A stretch of 64,000 nt of DNA from JAKZVK01 sp965261065 (GCA_965261065.1 OZ253444.1:4154001-4218000); one strand, 5' to 3'. Shown: positions 40,801-49,143, counted from the stretch's first letter. Notes: generated from the sequence alone by a model not told the origin. Numbers and translations are program-made.

Positions 40801-40929
40801 TCACGTGGAGGCTCGATGTCGCGCGGAGGATCGAGGGGGAGCAGCGGCGGGTCGGTCTCTCGCAGCCGCGGGTCGGCTTCACGCTCCGGCGGCGGCTCTC
40901 GCGGATCTTCGCGCGGCCGATCGCGCTAG
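37837..40929 (+). CDS. Secreted FecR/DUF6600-type protein with giant basic low-complexity tail
   Basis: A 1030-aa product. Residues 1-25 form a signal peptide (MTRVGNLLVRAALAALLLAP...GWAQ). A FecR-like beta domain follows (ARVSLTNGDVTIRRGDSGDW to about residue 190). Residues 235-380 are Trp/Tyr/Gly/His-rich repeats such as GRWTWVDYYGW, VSYERWGWAPYHYGRW and HYGGGHGFNFGFGFG, the DUF6600 signature common in Acidobacteriota. From about residue 395 to the end (over 600 residues) the sequence is almost only Ser, Arg, Gly, Thr, Ala and Pro. FPRAR/FAPRSRSRV-like repeats recur. The start has AGGACAGGACA before the ATG. There is no sigma factor next to it, so a classical iron-signalling role is unlikely; an envelope or surface role is more plausible. 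Confidence 0.85.
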   Translation: MTRVGNLLVRAALAALLLAPLGWAQEEDRPALGVARVSLTNGDVTIRRGDSGDWIQAPVNTPVVEGDRIATGTASRAEVQLDYSNLLRLNESSEVHMANLGNKQFRVQVERGVVNYSELRGGEADVDLETPLVAVRPGKNGRYRVEVIGQDLVRIIVRKGQAEVASAQGVETLKQGRMMVVRRGSEKAEGALEFAIEKADPKDNWDEFNERRDKSLQKSESYRKLSRSIYGAEDLDDAGRWQYVSGYGNSWFPTVSAGWAPYRSGRWTWVDYYGWTWVSYERWGWAPYHYGRWFHHAHHGWGWYPGSYYGHHYWRPALVAFFGYGHYGGGHGFNFGFGFGRGHHYGYSHFGWIPLAPGERYNPWYGRHRGGGRHNSVYVDNSVNIYNNYRNARHRNGVSAIRGEAFARGRVGTPQSLRPSQLRQAGLMRGRLPIVPSAESRGRSASPTDFRRASANSNSGTRFFTTNRGRATAQRASFQQQQERVAGSVREFAGTRSRGTGGGTRAAVTGRGTGTAGVGAAGLGATGTAGRARTGSATRSSSVVRTPSALGSARTATTSTATRGRVSGATTGQPATARGRAVGTPAGGTRAAGTRTAGTQVGATAAQTGSSGSRTRSATTGSSREGRFQGFPRARAASRGTGTGTATGTAAGTQRGSSSLAPTRGGSSGSPTATTRSRVGGTRTGAISGTPAWRQFGGRRAANARTTPSGAATGSTRPQMRVRQRGGSSSRTFELSRPQTSPGQTNRGRSSTVAPATRSRVSPGSTPSSNSPATTSGQSSQRGSQGSFAPRSRSRVPGATTATGITGSRARSATPTASTARSASSTPRGASSARRGASSTPSSNSRRFTPRSRSRVSSPPSSRPSSSASVVPSAPARRSSSSASSATTSRRSGSFAPRSRSRVPAGGASSRSLSSGRSSRAPSTSSRSPRSRSGSVSRGRSAMPSGRSVSPSRMPTMRAPSARSRGSVSRGRMPTARSSGSMSRGGSMSRGGSMSRGGSRGSSGGSVSRSRGSASRSGGGSRGSSRGRSR

Positions 40930-41489
40930 CCCGGATTGCTCGCCACCTGACAGCGGAAGCACACCATAGGTTCGCCATCACGTCGGTGCCCCAACTGTTC
41001 GTCTTTGGATGTCCCCGACTTACCTCCTGCTAGGTCATTGAGTTCGGGCTCTGAGGAGATGCGCCTGGCCAAGCAAGACCGGCTCGAGAACTGGGCAGTT
41101 GCTCAAGGAGTTGGCGGAGATCAAGGAGTAGGGGATTCAAACCGACTCGGGGCGTACCAACGTGTCAAAGCCCTAGGCTCGCGGGTGAAGCCAGTCTGGC
41201 AAAGTCGTTCCTACAATCACGCGGCCGGGGCCCGTGGTCGAGTTGAACCGCACGTGGCGGATCTGCACATGGATTCCGTGCAGCATCGATGTTGCCCGGA
41301 GTAGACTACGTATCAAACCAACCTTGTCAGAACAGGGTCTACACTTGCAGTTGCCCAGGGTTTGCGGTCCCCTGCACTGGATGCGGCGGTCTCCTTGATG
41401 TAGCACCCATGGGCTTATGTTCGCTGGGCGGGGTATTGTCCAGGTTGGCCTACAGACGAGTTAGAAAGCCGAAACACAACGAATCCTTA
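40930..41489. other. Intergenic region, no supported gene
   Basis: 560 bp between the FecR gene and the HEPN gene. Short frames exist (for example around 41040-41130, a Lys/Glu-rich stretch LLKELAEIKE that stops at once) and may be remnants of something lost. No RNA gene, repeat or convincing promoter was recognised. Confidence 0.4.
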
Positions 41490-41815
41490 ATGGCATTGAC
41501 TGAACAACGCTTGCGTGAAATCGAAGGGCGTCTTCGACCCCTACTCGCTGCGGAGGAGCGGGCGGCACAGCTCCGACCGCATGTGCCAGACGCTGAAGTG
41601 TTCGTGGGTGTGTCCGGAATCCAGTATGATGAGGAGCCTTTTGAGATTCTTCCCGGCTTCTTGGCCGTACGGTCCGTCAAGAATGCGCCGGGCGTTGTTC
41701 ACGTCTGTCGCGCCGCCGATCCTGTTCACTCAGACTACCTCGCTGTAGCAAGATTCTCTCATGCCATCGCGGCAGAAATTACATGTGGTAGTCGTTATTC
41801 ATCAGAAAAGATAAA
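41490..41815 (+). pseudogene. HEPN (ApeA-like) protein, 5' part, cut by IS1595
   Basis: The ATG at 41490 opens MALTEQRLREIEGRLRPLLA and continues to SRYSSEKI, where the IS1595 copy begins. It contains no motif I can name on its own. Joining across the 8-bp duplication AAGATAAA gives an uninterrupted frame into the fragment after the IS. The C-terminal part is HEPN-like, so this would be the N-terminal substrate- or sensor domain. Confidence 0.7.
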
Positions 41816-42846
41816 GCCTGGTATCCACTTGACTCAGGTGACCCCAACATCTTGTAGTTGGGCTCACAGCGTCTTAGCGTCCCAATCGGCGACGATCGAG
41901 CGGTACGGCGTCGGCTCCACCGCCATGGCCTGCTACACAAGGCGGTAGAAGAGCTTGCCCCGACTGCGTGATCTGCGCCGATTGAAGCGGAACACGAACT
42001 CGTCGAGATAGTAGTCCAGATGCTCGTGGCTGACCGCCCCCTGATGCGTGCCCAGCATCCAGCGCTTGAGTAGCGAGATCGCCAAGTGCACCCTCGGCAG
42101 TAGCTGCGAGGCCTGCTCGCGGCGGTTGTTAATCGAGATGATACGACGCTGGTAGTCCTTCTTCTTGAGCGGATCGTAGCCCGACCAGTTGTCGGTAACA
42201 ACCACGCTGCCCGGCTCGACCGACTCCTCGACGAAGGGCATCAAACTGGCCGCCGAGGCGTTCTGAACGCGCTGCATGCGGATGCGCCCCAGCCCGGTGC
42301 CTCTCTCTTCCGCGGCGACTGCAATCAACGCTTTACGCTCGGTCTGCCGGCCGATTACCCCTTCTTCTTCAGCGCCCCAGTAGGTCTCATCGACCTCGAC
42401 GAGGCCCGTCAATCGCTCCCGCCCCGGGCGCACCATCGCTCGCCTCAGCTTGTGCATCCAAGGCCAGGCGGTTTGGTAACTGCCCAGTCCCAGAACGCGC
42501 TGTAGACCCAGGGCGCTGGCCCCATTCTTCTGCGTGGTGATGGTCCACATCGCCCGGAACCACAGCCGCAGCGGCTTGCGTGTGTCTTGAAAGATCGTGC
42601 CGGCGGTGACGGAGGTTTGCCGCCCGCAGCGAGCGCATTCGAACCACACTTTGCGCACCGGCCAAGCGCGCTCATGCCCACACCTTGGACAGCGGAAACC
42701 CTCTGACCAGCGCAAGGCGAACAGATAGTCGCGGCAAGCCTCCTCGCTCGCAAAGCGAGACTCGAATTCGAGTTGGTCGCGCGGGTAATCCTCCACCAGG
42801 CCCTACACTACATCTTGGGGTCACCTGAGTCAAGTGGATACCCAGC
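41816..42846 (-). mobile_element. IS1595 family insertion sequence, copy C
   Basis: 1031 bp with ends GCCTGGTATCC (41816) and GCTGGGTATCC (42846). The 8-bp target duplication AAGATAAA is at 41808-41815 and 42847-42854. It is inserted in the HEPN gene, opposite in orientation to it. Confidence 0.95.
41864..42796 (-). pseudogene. IS1595 transposase, copy C, truncated by a stop codon
   Basis: Identical in layout to copy A, but CAG for Gln288 has become TAG, ending the frame at 41933 after ...KLFYRLV and removing the last 23 residues. The zinc ribbon and catalytic residues precede the stop. It may be inactive, or may still be mobilised by the intact copies. Confidence 0.9.
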
Positions 42847-43454
42847 AAGATAAATTCGGAGTTCCTTCATGGCTTGGCTTGGCACACAGCAGCGCTGATC
42901 AAGCTGCGAGGCCACCAGTCGCTTGCTTGCCCCTCTTCGACTACAGTTTCCTGGGATACGGTGGCATCAGTCTCAGATCAATCGGTGCCGTTCGTAACCC
43001 TCGATGACGTTCCGCGCCGGATTCACGTCGACGGCTCCGGACCAGTTACAACTGAGGACCTGGCGTGGGTTCGCGAACACTGGGACACCGCACTGGGTCT
43101 TCAAGTTCTCGCCGCTTTGGTTTGGCCTTCAACGCTGCATACACTTGGAATCACACAATAGATTCGCGACTTGCCGTCGCAAATATTTGGTCCGCGCTTG
43201 AGGCTCTCTTTGGAATCCAGACGGATCGACCGGTCACCGACCGGCTCGTGGCGCGTATCGCGGCGTGGGGCTGTGGGCCACCGAAGGCTGATATACGCGA
43301 ACTTTACGATCACAGATGCGACGCCGTTCACGGCCGACAGATGCAGGACGCCGAGATCATCGATGTGATCCGACAGTCTGCAAATCTGTTACGACGGAGC
43401 CTGATTCTCTGTATTGAACGGGAACAGAAAACTTTGCCCGACTGGAGAACTTAG
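42847..43454 (+). pseudogene. HEPN (ApeA-like) protein, 3' part, frameshifted
   Basis: After the IS the frame continues NSEFLHGLAWHTAALIKLRG and so on to EDLAWVREHWDTALG near 43100. Then the homologous sequence moves to another frame (RRFGLAFNAAYTWNHTIDSR), consistent with one lost base. The C-terminal domain (RLAVANIWSALEALFG, then YDHRCDAVHG) has the R-x4-H motif and context of Apea-like HEPN ribonuclease domains. It ends DWRT at 43454. HEPN proteins of this sort act as toxins or antiphage RNases. Two lesions (IS and frameshift) make this copy dead. Confidence 0.7.
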
Positions 43455-44000
43455 CTGGCGACCAACAGAAACAGCGAGCCGACCCGGCTTGCCGTTGGGG
43501 AACGTCGCCGCGATTCCTTGCTGTCAACAGCGACGCTATTCCCGCCTCTCAAGCCCGTCAGGATACTCATCTTTCTCCGCACCAGTAAACTCAACCAGCC
43601 TGCGTTCGGTATCTCAGGTCCGAGGAGGGTCCCTCGTCGATCAGGAACTTACGCTGTTCAGCGAAGAACAATGGGTTCACGTCGCGCCTCACCACATCGG
43701 CAAACCAATCGGGCCTATCGGGGCCTATCGGTGACAGTCACCGAATTGGCCGTGTAATTTTGTACGCCAAGCTATCAACAGCAAGACCCGATGGGGCCCG
43801 ATGGGGACAGGCACTCTGGGACCCCGAAGGGGACGGACTCTGGAGGCCGTCCCAGTAGGCCAGGCTCTACGGGCGGATTAAGGTTCGCGCGGCGAGCCAT
43901 GCCGAAACCACAGGAGTTTGCAATAGTCTCCGGCATTTGTCGCCCGTTGCCGAACGGTCGCCGAAACTCCGGGACGCTGCTAGGATAGACTTGCTCTCCA
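43455..44000. other. Intergenic region between HEPN and RT genes
   Basis: 546 bp without a supported gene. It has short direct repeats (CGGGCCTATCGGGGCCTATCGG at 43707-43728, and GATGGGGCCCGATGGGG near 43790) and a possible hairpin (GGGAC...GTCCC, 43818-43853). Some defence reverse transcriptases have a non-coding RNA upstream, and this is where one would be; I see no specific evidence for it. Confidence 0.4.
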
Positions 44001-45637
44001 ATGTCCACCGCGTATTCACTTGAATCGCTCCTAGCCCGCGGATACTTCCCCAGGGAACTACCCCCTACGTTCACCACCGAAACCTACGCTCCGCACGTTG
44101 CTGGAGTTGCAGCGAGCGCGCTTCCTGTCTTATTCGAGGAAGGGCGTTCCGCCAGGCTGTCGTTCCACAATCTGGCGCGTGTGGGCACGCTTCGCCGACG
44201 CTTGGCGCTGGCGAATCCGGTCTGCCAGTATGGCCTTGCGAAGGCAATCGTCGACAACTGGGCCGACCTTGACAACCATATAGGAATGTCAGAGATCACC
44301 CGAAGCCGACCGGTTGCTGACCCAAACGGTAGACGAGGCCTTGTTCCGTAAAGCCCTTTTGGCACCCGCCCGTGGCTCCGTTCAGAAGTCCGAGCTACAG
44401 CCCGATATGCTGTCCTAACCGATATTTCTCAGTTCTATCCTTCCGTCTACACACACAGCATTCCTTGGGCGTTGCATGGGAAAACCAAAGCCAAATCCCG
44501 GCGGCAAGACAAATCCCTTCTAGGGAACGTGCTCGATACCCTAGTTCGGAGGGCACAAGACGACCAGACCGTCGGCCTACCAATCGGCCCTGACTCGTCG
44601 CTGGTTCTCGTCGAAACCATTCTTGCTCCAGTGGACAAACTCTTGCGTCAGAGGCTCGGCAATGACGTTCTCGTCTATCGACGGGTCGACGATTACGAGT
44701 TCGGTGTTCCGACACTTGCAGCGGCCGAGGACGCGATAGCGACGCTGCAACACCTCCTCGCAGACTTTGAGCTTACCCTTAACCCGCGAAAGACCAAGAC
44801 GCTCGAACTCCCACAGCCTCTAGAAGCTGAATGGGCAGAGTCGCTGCGCGAATTCCGCTTTCGAGATACTCCGGGCAAACAGAAATCGGACCTTATAAGG
44901 TACTTTGACTTGGCTTTTCGGGAGGCCCAGCGACACCCGGACGAAGCTGTAATCAAGTTCGCCGTAGCCCGATTTCGCAGCCCGGCCACGAAGGTCGCTC
45001 CCGAAAACTGGGATTCCTTTCAGCAACTGATGGTCCACTCAATGACAGTCACACCGGGCGTAGCGTCAGAAATCCTCAGCGAACTCGTTCGCTACGAGCG
45101 CAGCGGCTATGTTCTCAACAAGCCTCTCGTTGAGCGTTGGGTCAATCTTCAAGTCCGCCGGCATGCGCCCCTTGGTCACGGTAACGAGGTGGTTTGGGCG
45201 CTCTGGGCGGCTCTGGCTTTCGATATTCGACTAGACCAGAAGGCCACAGATGTTCTCCAATCAATGGGGGATTCTGCCGTGGCTGTGTCGGCTCTCGACG
45301 CCAACGCTCTCGGGGTCTCTTGCACGCCGACTTCCAACCCAAGCTCTGGGAGCAGTATCTGACTGGCGACGGCCTATACGGGGAGCATTGGCTCCTCTCC
45401 TACGAGGCGAACGTGCATGGTTGGCTGCCTTCGCCGTCTGGCAGCGACCACGTAGCCAACGACCCAGCGTTCGGATACCTAAAGTCCTCCGGCGTCAAGT
45501 TTTACGAGCCAGTTTCGAGAGAGCCCGCGCCACCCAGCATCGAAGTTGTACTTTTTTCGGGGAAGGAAGACTTGGCTGGTTCAGCCGAGGAACCCTTCAT
45601 CGAAGCGGCTCCATCGGAGGATTTCTATGCCTACTAA
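44001..45637 (+). pseudogene. Defence-type (UG/Abi, DRT-like) reverse transcriptase, broken
   Basis: Reconstructed length is about 545 aa. It begins YSLESLLARGYFPRELPPTF, a typical start for unknown-group/Abi RTs. Motif A is TDISQFYPSVYTHSIPWALH (Asp141), and the active-site motif is RRVDDYEFG (Asp230, Asp231). A long alpha-helical C-terminal region follows, without a maturase or endonuclease domain. A TAA at 44349-44351 interrupts the frame just before motif A, but the same frame continues without loss. Near 45312 one base is missing, so the last 110 residues (LLHADFQPKLWEQYLTGDGL ... EDFYAY) are in another frame. Such RTs protect against phage. Both lesions could be real decay or assembly errors; the neighbouring HEPN gene is also broken. 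Confidence 0.82.
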
Positions 45638-45951
45638 CTGTAGAGTTGCCGAAAAAGCGGTACTCAACGGTTCCGCCCAGCTCTGGCCTATCGGGCCTAT
45701 CGGTGGGCATATCGGTGGCATATCGGTGACGCGCCATGAGGCCCATGACGGCCATTCACAGACTTTCAAAAACAATTTCCTCCATCCTTTCAACTACTTA
45801 CCTGGCCAGCCATCCCGCCGCCCGACCATCGGCCCGTACACTAGAAGCGAGGAAAGCTTACGGGCGATCATCGCCCAACAGGCACAACAAGTGCAACACC
45901 ACAATCTCAACCCAGGCCACCGATCCGCACCGGTGCCGTGCGAGGTGACCC
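45638..45951. other. Intergenic region downstream of the RT gene
   Basis: 314 bp. At 45687-45735 it carries several copies of a CTATCGG/ATATCGGTGG motif related to the repeats at 43707, so similar short repeats flank the RT gene on both sides. No gene was recognised. Confidence 0.45.
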
Positions 45952-46116
45952 ATGAGTGAAGAATATGAAGAATCTTTAGAATCAAGCCCAAAACCGCGCC
46001 AAGTCCTGACAGAACCTGCCAAATCCAGCCGGCCAGCGAGCTTTCCGTGGCGTCCCCCGACCCGGAACCGGCCCTCACCCAGCCGAAGCAACTGGCAGTT
46101 CCAGGAAGCCGGTTAG
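45952..46116 (+). CDS. Small hypothetical protein, 54 aa
   Basis: ATG preceded by GAGGTG with a 4-base gap. The acidic start MSEEYEESLESSPKPRQVLT is followed by a Ser/Pro/Arg-rich tail ending NWQFQEAG. The local A/T content at the start is higher than in its surroundings. A hairpin follows within 10 bases of the stop. It matches no family I know. It could be a genuine small gene or chance. Confidence 0.35.
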   Translation: MSEEYEESLESSPKPRQVLTEPAKSSRPASFPWRPPTRNRPSPSRSNWQFQEAG

Positions 46117-46121
46117 GGGTA

Positions 46122-46140
46122 AGGCCCCTCGAAGGGGCCT
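46122..46140. terminator. Possible terminator hairpin
   Basis: AGGCCCC-TCGAA-GGGGCCT is a 7-bp G/C stem. There is no T run after it on either strand worth the name, so it is a weak call. It lies between the small gene and the end of gdhA. Confidence 0.35.
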
Positions 46141-46305
46141 GGTTCATTCACTCGGGGGCATTCTACCAGGCGTCGAACGCCTGGCCTAGTTGAAACCAAG
46201 GCCCGTGAACGCACCTATTGGCATCTGGAGAGCCTTGACAGAGGCACTGATGGGCCGGGGGCGATCGAGCCCTGAAATAACCAGTCTCGGGCTCAGCGCC
46301 GCCTG

Positions 46306-47667
46306 TCAAACCGCCCCGTAGGCCAACATGGCGTCCGCCACCTTGATGAACCCCGCGATGTTCGCTCCCTTGACGTAATCGACGAAGTCCGGACCGTCGC
46401 GGCCGTGCTCTTCGCACTGGGAATGGATGTTCTTCATGATGTCCTTCAGCCGGGTGGCGACTTCTTCGCGGGACCACGAGATGCGCAAAGCGTTCTGGCT
46501 CTGCTCGAGGCCCGAGACCGCCACGCCGCCGGCGTTGGCCGCCTTGGCGGGACCGAACAGGATCTTCCCACTCAAGAATGCGTGGACTCCCTCGAGGTCG
46601 GTGGGCATGTTCGCTCCCTCCGCTACCGCCGTGACTCCGTTGGCGAGCAGCGTCTGTGCATCCTCGACATGCAGCTCATTCTGGGTGGCGCAGGGCAGAG
46701 CGAGCTGGCATGGCACGCTCCAGGGCCGCTCGCCGTCACGGTAGGTGCAGCCGAACTTTTCGGCATACTCGGAGATCCTTCCGCGGCGAACCTCCTTCAG
46801 CTCCTTGAGCCACACCAGCTTCTCTTCGTCGATGCCATTGGGGTCGTGGATGAACCCGCCGGAATCGGAAGCCGTGACGACTTTCGCGCCGAGTTGAGTG
46901 AGCTTCTCGATGGCATAGAGCGCGACGTTGCCCGAGCCGGAAACGACCGCCGTCTTATCCTTCACGCCGTCGCCCCGTTGCGCCAGCATGTTCTGCATGA
47001 AGTAGACGGCGCCGTAGCCGGTGGCTTCGGTGCGAATCAAGCTGCCGCCGAAAGCCAGGCCCTTGCCCGTCAGAATGCCAGTGAAGCGATTGGCGAGCCG
47101 CTTGTACTGTCCGAACATGAAACTGATCTCGCGGGTGCCGACGCCGATGTCGCCGGCGGGCACGTCGGTGTCTTCGCCGATGTGGCGGTGCAGCTCGATC
47201 ATCAGCGACTGGCAGAAGCGCATCACTTCGTTCTCGCTCTTGCCTTTGGGATTGAAGTTCGAGCCGCCCTTACCGCCGCCCATCGGCAGCGTCGTGAGGC
47301 TGTTCTTGAGCACCTGCTCGAATCCCAGGAACTTCAGCACGCTCAACGTTACGGTGGGGTGGAACCGCATGCCGCCCTTGTAGGGTCCGATGGAGTTGTT
47401 GAACTGCACCCGCCAGGCGCGGTTGACGCGGATGTTGCCCCGGTCGTCCACCCACGTCACGCGGAAGATGATCACTCGGTCGGGCTCGGTGAGGCGCTCG
47501 AGAATCTGTGCCTTGCGGTACTTGGGGTTCTCGAGCACGAGCGGCATCAAGGTTTCGGTTACTTCACACACTGCCTGATGGAACTCGGGCTCACCCGGGT
47601 TCCGCTTGCGGAGCCCAGCCATGAACCTCTTTACTTCCCGGTCCACTTCCGCCTGTGCTGCTGCCAT
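46306..47667 (-). CDS. gdhA: NADP-type glutamate dehydrogenase
   Basis: A 453-aa hexameric-class GDH that interconverts 2-oxoglutarate plus ammonia and glutamate. Signature blocks: VQFNNSIGPYKGGMRFHPTV, LPMGGGKGGSNFNPKGKS (catalytic lysine region), PAGDIGVGTREI, ATGYGAVYF, VSGSGNVALYAIEKL (nucleotide fold) and EGANMPT. Length and the SGSGNVA/SDSGG pattern fit the NADP-dependent biosynthetic type. The frame is open to 48207 on this strand, but that part is antisense to the amidase gene; the ATG at 47667 with GGGGGAA upstream is the start. It is divergent from the amidase gene 120 bp away. Confidence 0.95.
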   Translation of the reverse strand: MAAAQAEVDREVKRFMAGLRKRNPGEPEFHQAVCEVTETLMPLVLENPKYRKAQILERLTEPDRVIIFRVTWVDDRGNIRVNRAWRVQFNNSIGPYKGGMRFHPTVTLSVLKFLGFEQVLKNSLTTLPMGGGKGGSNFNPKGKSENEVMRFCQSLMIELHRHIGEDTDVPAGDIGVGTREISFMFGQYKRLANRFTGILTGKGLAFGGSLIRTEATGYGAVYFMQNMLAQRGDGVKDKTAVVSGSGNVALYAIEKLTQLGAKVVTASDSGGFIHDPNGIDEEKLVWLKELKEVRRGRISEYAEKFGCTYRDGERPWSVPCQLALPCATQNELHVEDAQTLLANGVTAVAEGANMPTDLEGVHAFLSGKILFGPAKAANAGGVAVSGLEQSQNALRISWSREEVATRLKDIMKNIHSQCEEHGRDGPDFVDYVKGANIAGFIKVADAMLAYGAV

Positions 47668-47787
47668 TGCGTCGGTTCCCCCCTGCTCAGTTTCGAAACG
47701 GCTCTCTATTGTCGCAAGTGCCGTTGCTTTCGGTGCCGCTGTGTGGCCGCTATGATAGATCCTGATCCGAGGACCCAAGGAGACTGT

Positions 47788-48747
47788 ATGCAACGCATTC
47801 CGCGCGACCAATCCAAGAAGTACGCCTTCAACTGGCAAGACGAGCCGCTGCTGCGCGTCGAGCCGGGCGAGAGCTTTGAGGTCGAAACCTGGGACGCCTC
47901 GACGGGGTATTTCAAAACGCCCGAGGATTTGGCAATTCCGGCCCGCCGGCCCGGGTTCGACCGCGTCCCGCCGCTGGCCAACCCGATCGGCGGCCCTGTT
48001 TATCTCACCGGCGCCGAGCGCGGCGACACGCTGGTCGTGATGATCGAAGACATCGAGGTGGCCGACTTCTCGTGGACGGCCAACGGCCCCAAGCGCGGTC
48101 CGCTGGGCGACTCGAACCGCTGGCCCGAAATCTCGACCGAGTACACCACCTACATCCTCCGCCACGAAGTGGGACCCAGCGGAACGACGCGCGATGGCAC
48201 GATACACTTCAACGACCGCATCTCATGGCCGATCACGCCCTTCGTCGGCACGATCGGTGTCGCGCCCGACCGCGAAGTCGCCACCAGCGGCGACGGCCAG
48301 GATGCCTGGGGTGGCAACCTCGACATCCGCGACGTGGCCCCGGGGAACAAGGTCCATCTGCCGGTCTATCACGACGGCGCGCTGTTCTACCTGGGCGATG
48401 TCCACGCCAGCCAGGGCGACACCGAGTTTACCGGTACCGCCGCGGAGACGAACTCGACCGTACGCGTCAAGCTCGAGCTGATCAAGCAGAAGCGGCTGCC
48501 CTGGATGCGCATCGAAAAGCCGGACTCGATCGTCTCGGTCTACGCCTACCGGCCGCTCGAGGTCGCGGTCGAGACGGCGACCTACAATCTAATGGACTGG
48601 CTGATTACCGAGTACGGCTACACGCCCAACGACGCTTATGCACTGGTGGGAACTTGTCCCGACTTCCGGATCAACGTTTACCAGATGGTCAAGCTGGCGA
48701 AACTGAACTATGTGGCGGGGGCGGAGATTTCGAAGCGGTACTTGTGA
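47788..48747 (+). CDS. Acetamidase/formamidase family amidohydrolase
   Basis: The 319-aa product belongs to the FmdA_AmdA family, metal-dependent hydrolases of short amides such as formamide. The blocks GESFEVETWDAS, GPVYLTGAERGDTL, PFVGTIGVAP, GGNLDIRDVAPG and the metal-site region GDVHASQGDTE are all present. The ATG has AAGGAG 7 bases before it. It releases ammonia, and the divergent neighbour gdhA assimilates it, so a nitrogen-supply link is reasonable but inferred. Confidence 0.92.
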   Translation: MQRIPRDQSKKYAFNWQDEPLLRVEPGESFEVETWDASTGYFKTPEDLAIPARRPGFDRVPPLANPIGGPVYLTGAERGDTLVVMIEDIEVADFSWTANGPKRGPLGDSNRWPEISTEYTTYILRHEVGPSGTTRDGTIHFNDRISWPITPFVGTIGVAPDREVATSGDGQDAWGGNLDIRDVAPGNKVHLPVYHDGALFYLGDVHASQGDTEFTGTAAETNSTVRVKLELIKQKRLPWMRIEKPDSIVSVYAYRPLEVAVETATYNLMDWLITEYGYTPNDAYALVGTCPDFRINVYQMVKLAKLNYVAGAEISKRYL

Positions 48748-49143
48748 GTGTTAGGGCAGGCGGGTCGGCGGCAAGCGACCTCGTTGCCGGGGCGAAGAGC
48801 CCTACCCGTCGGCTCCTGTCCTTGTTGATCTACGTTCAGAGCGGTCTTGTTCGTGTTTGCCATTTGTTCGCCTGAGTGGTAGCATATATTGAAACATTCT
48901 GGGAGCCGTATGTTTCGTATCGCTCTAAACGACTGAAGACAAGGGCTTTGGCCGCCCGCTTGTTCGTCAACAGCCTCATCCACAGGCGAATTCACAGGAT
49001 AAACTGCTGAGGGGAAAGGGGCTACGCGTGATTGGGTGCCGATCGTCCACAGCACAGTGTAAGCCGTTGAAAATAAGGGATATATTTTCTCTTGGTTGAG
49101 TTGGCATACTCCTGTAGCATCATTTGAGAACCCTCGCAACGCT
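48748..49143. promoter_or_regulatory. dnaB upstream region
   Basis: 396 bp without a gene. It contains TCATCCACA (48976-48984) and TCGTCCACA (49043-49051), one and two mismatches from the DnaA box TTATCCACA. An A/T palindrome GAAAATA-AGGGA-TATATTTTC lies at 49069-49089, close to where the dnaB promoter should be. Either could be regulatory; none is proven. Confidence 0.35.

Noticed and set aside
39000..40981. Long frames on the other strands of the FecR tail (for example 39000-40133 minus and 40301-40969 plus)
   Set aside because: Low-complexity G/C-rich coding sequence leaves all frames open. Only the frame with signal peptide, FecR and DUF6600 parts is supported.
44001..45637. Group II intron RT or retron
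   Set aside because: No maturase or HNH domain, no intron RNA features recognised, and motifs fit the Abi/UG type.
46405..47787. Upstream extension of the amidase frame, about 460 codons
   Set aside because: It is antisense to gdhA. The amidase homology begins at the ATG at 47788 with its own ribosome binding site.
49096..49130. Sigma-54 promoter (TTGGCATACTCCTGTAGCA) before dnaB
   Set aside because: The GG-to-GC spacing is 12 rather than 10, and sigma-54 control of dnaB would be unexpected.
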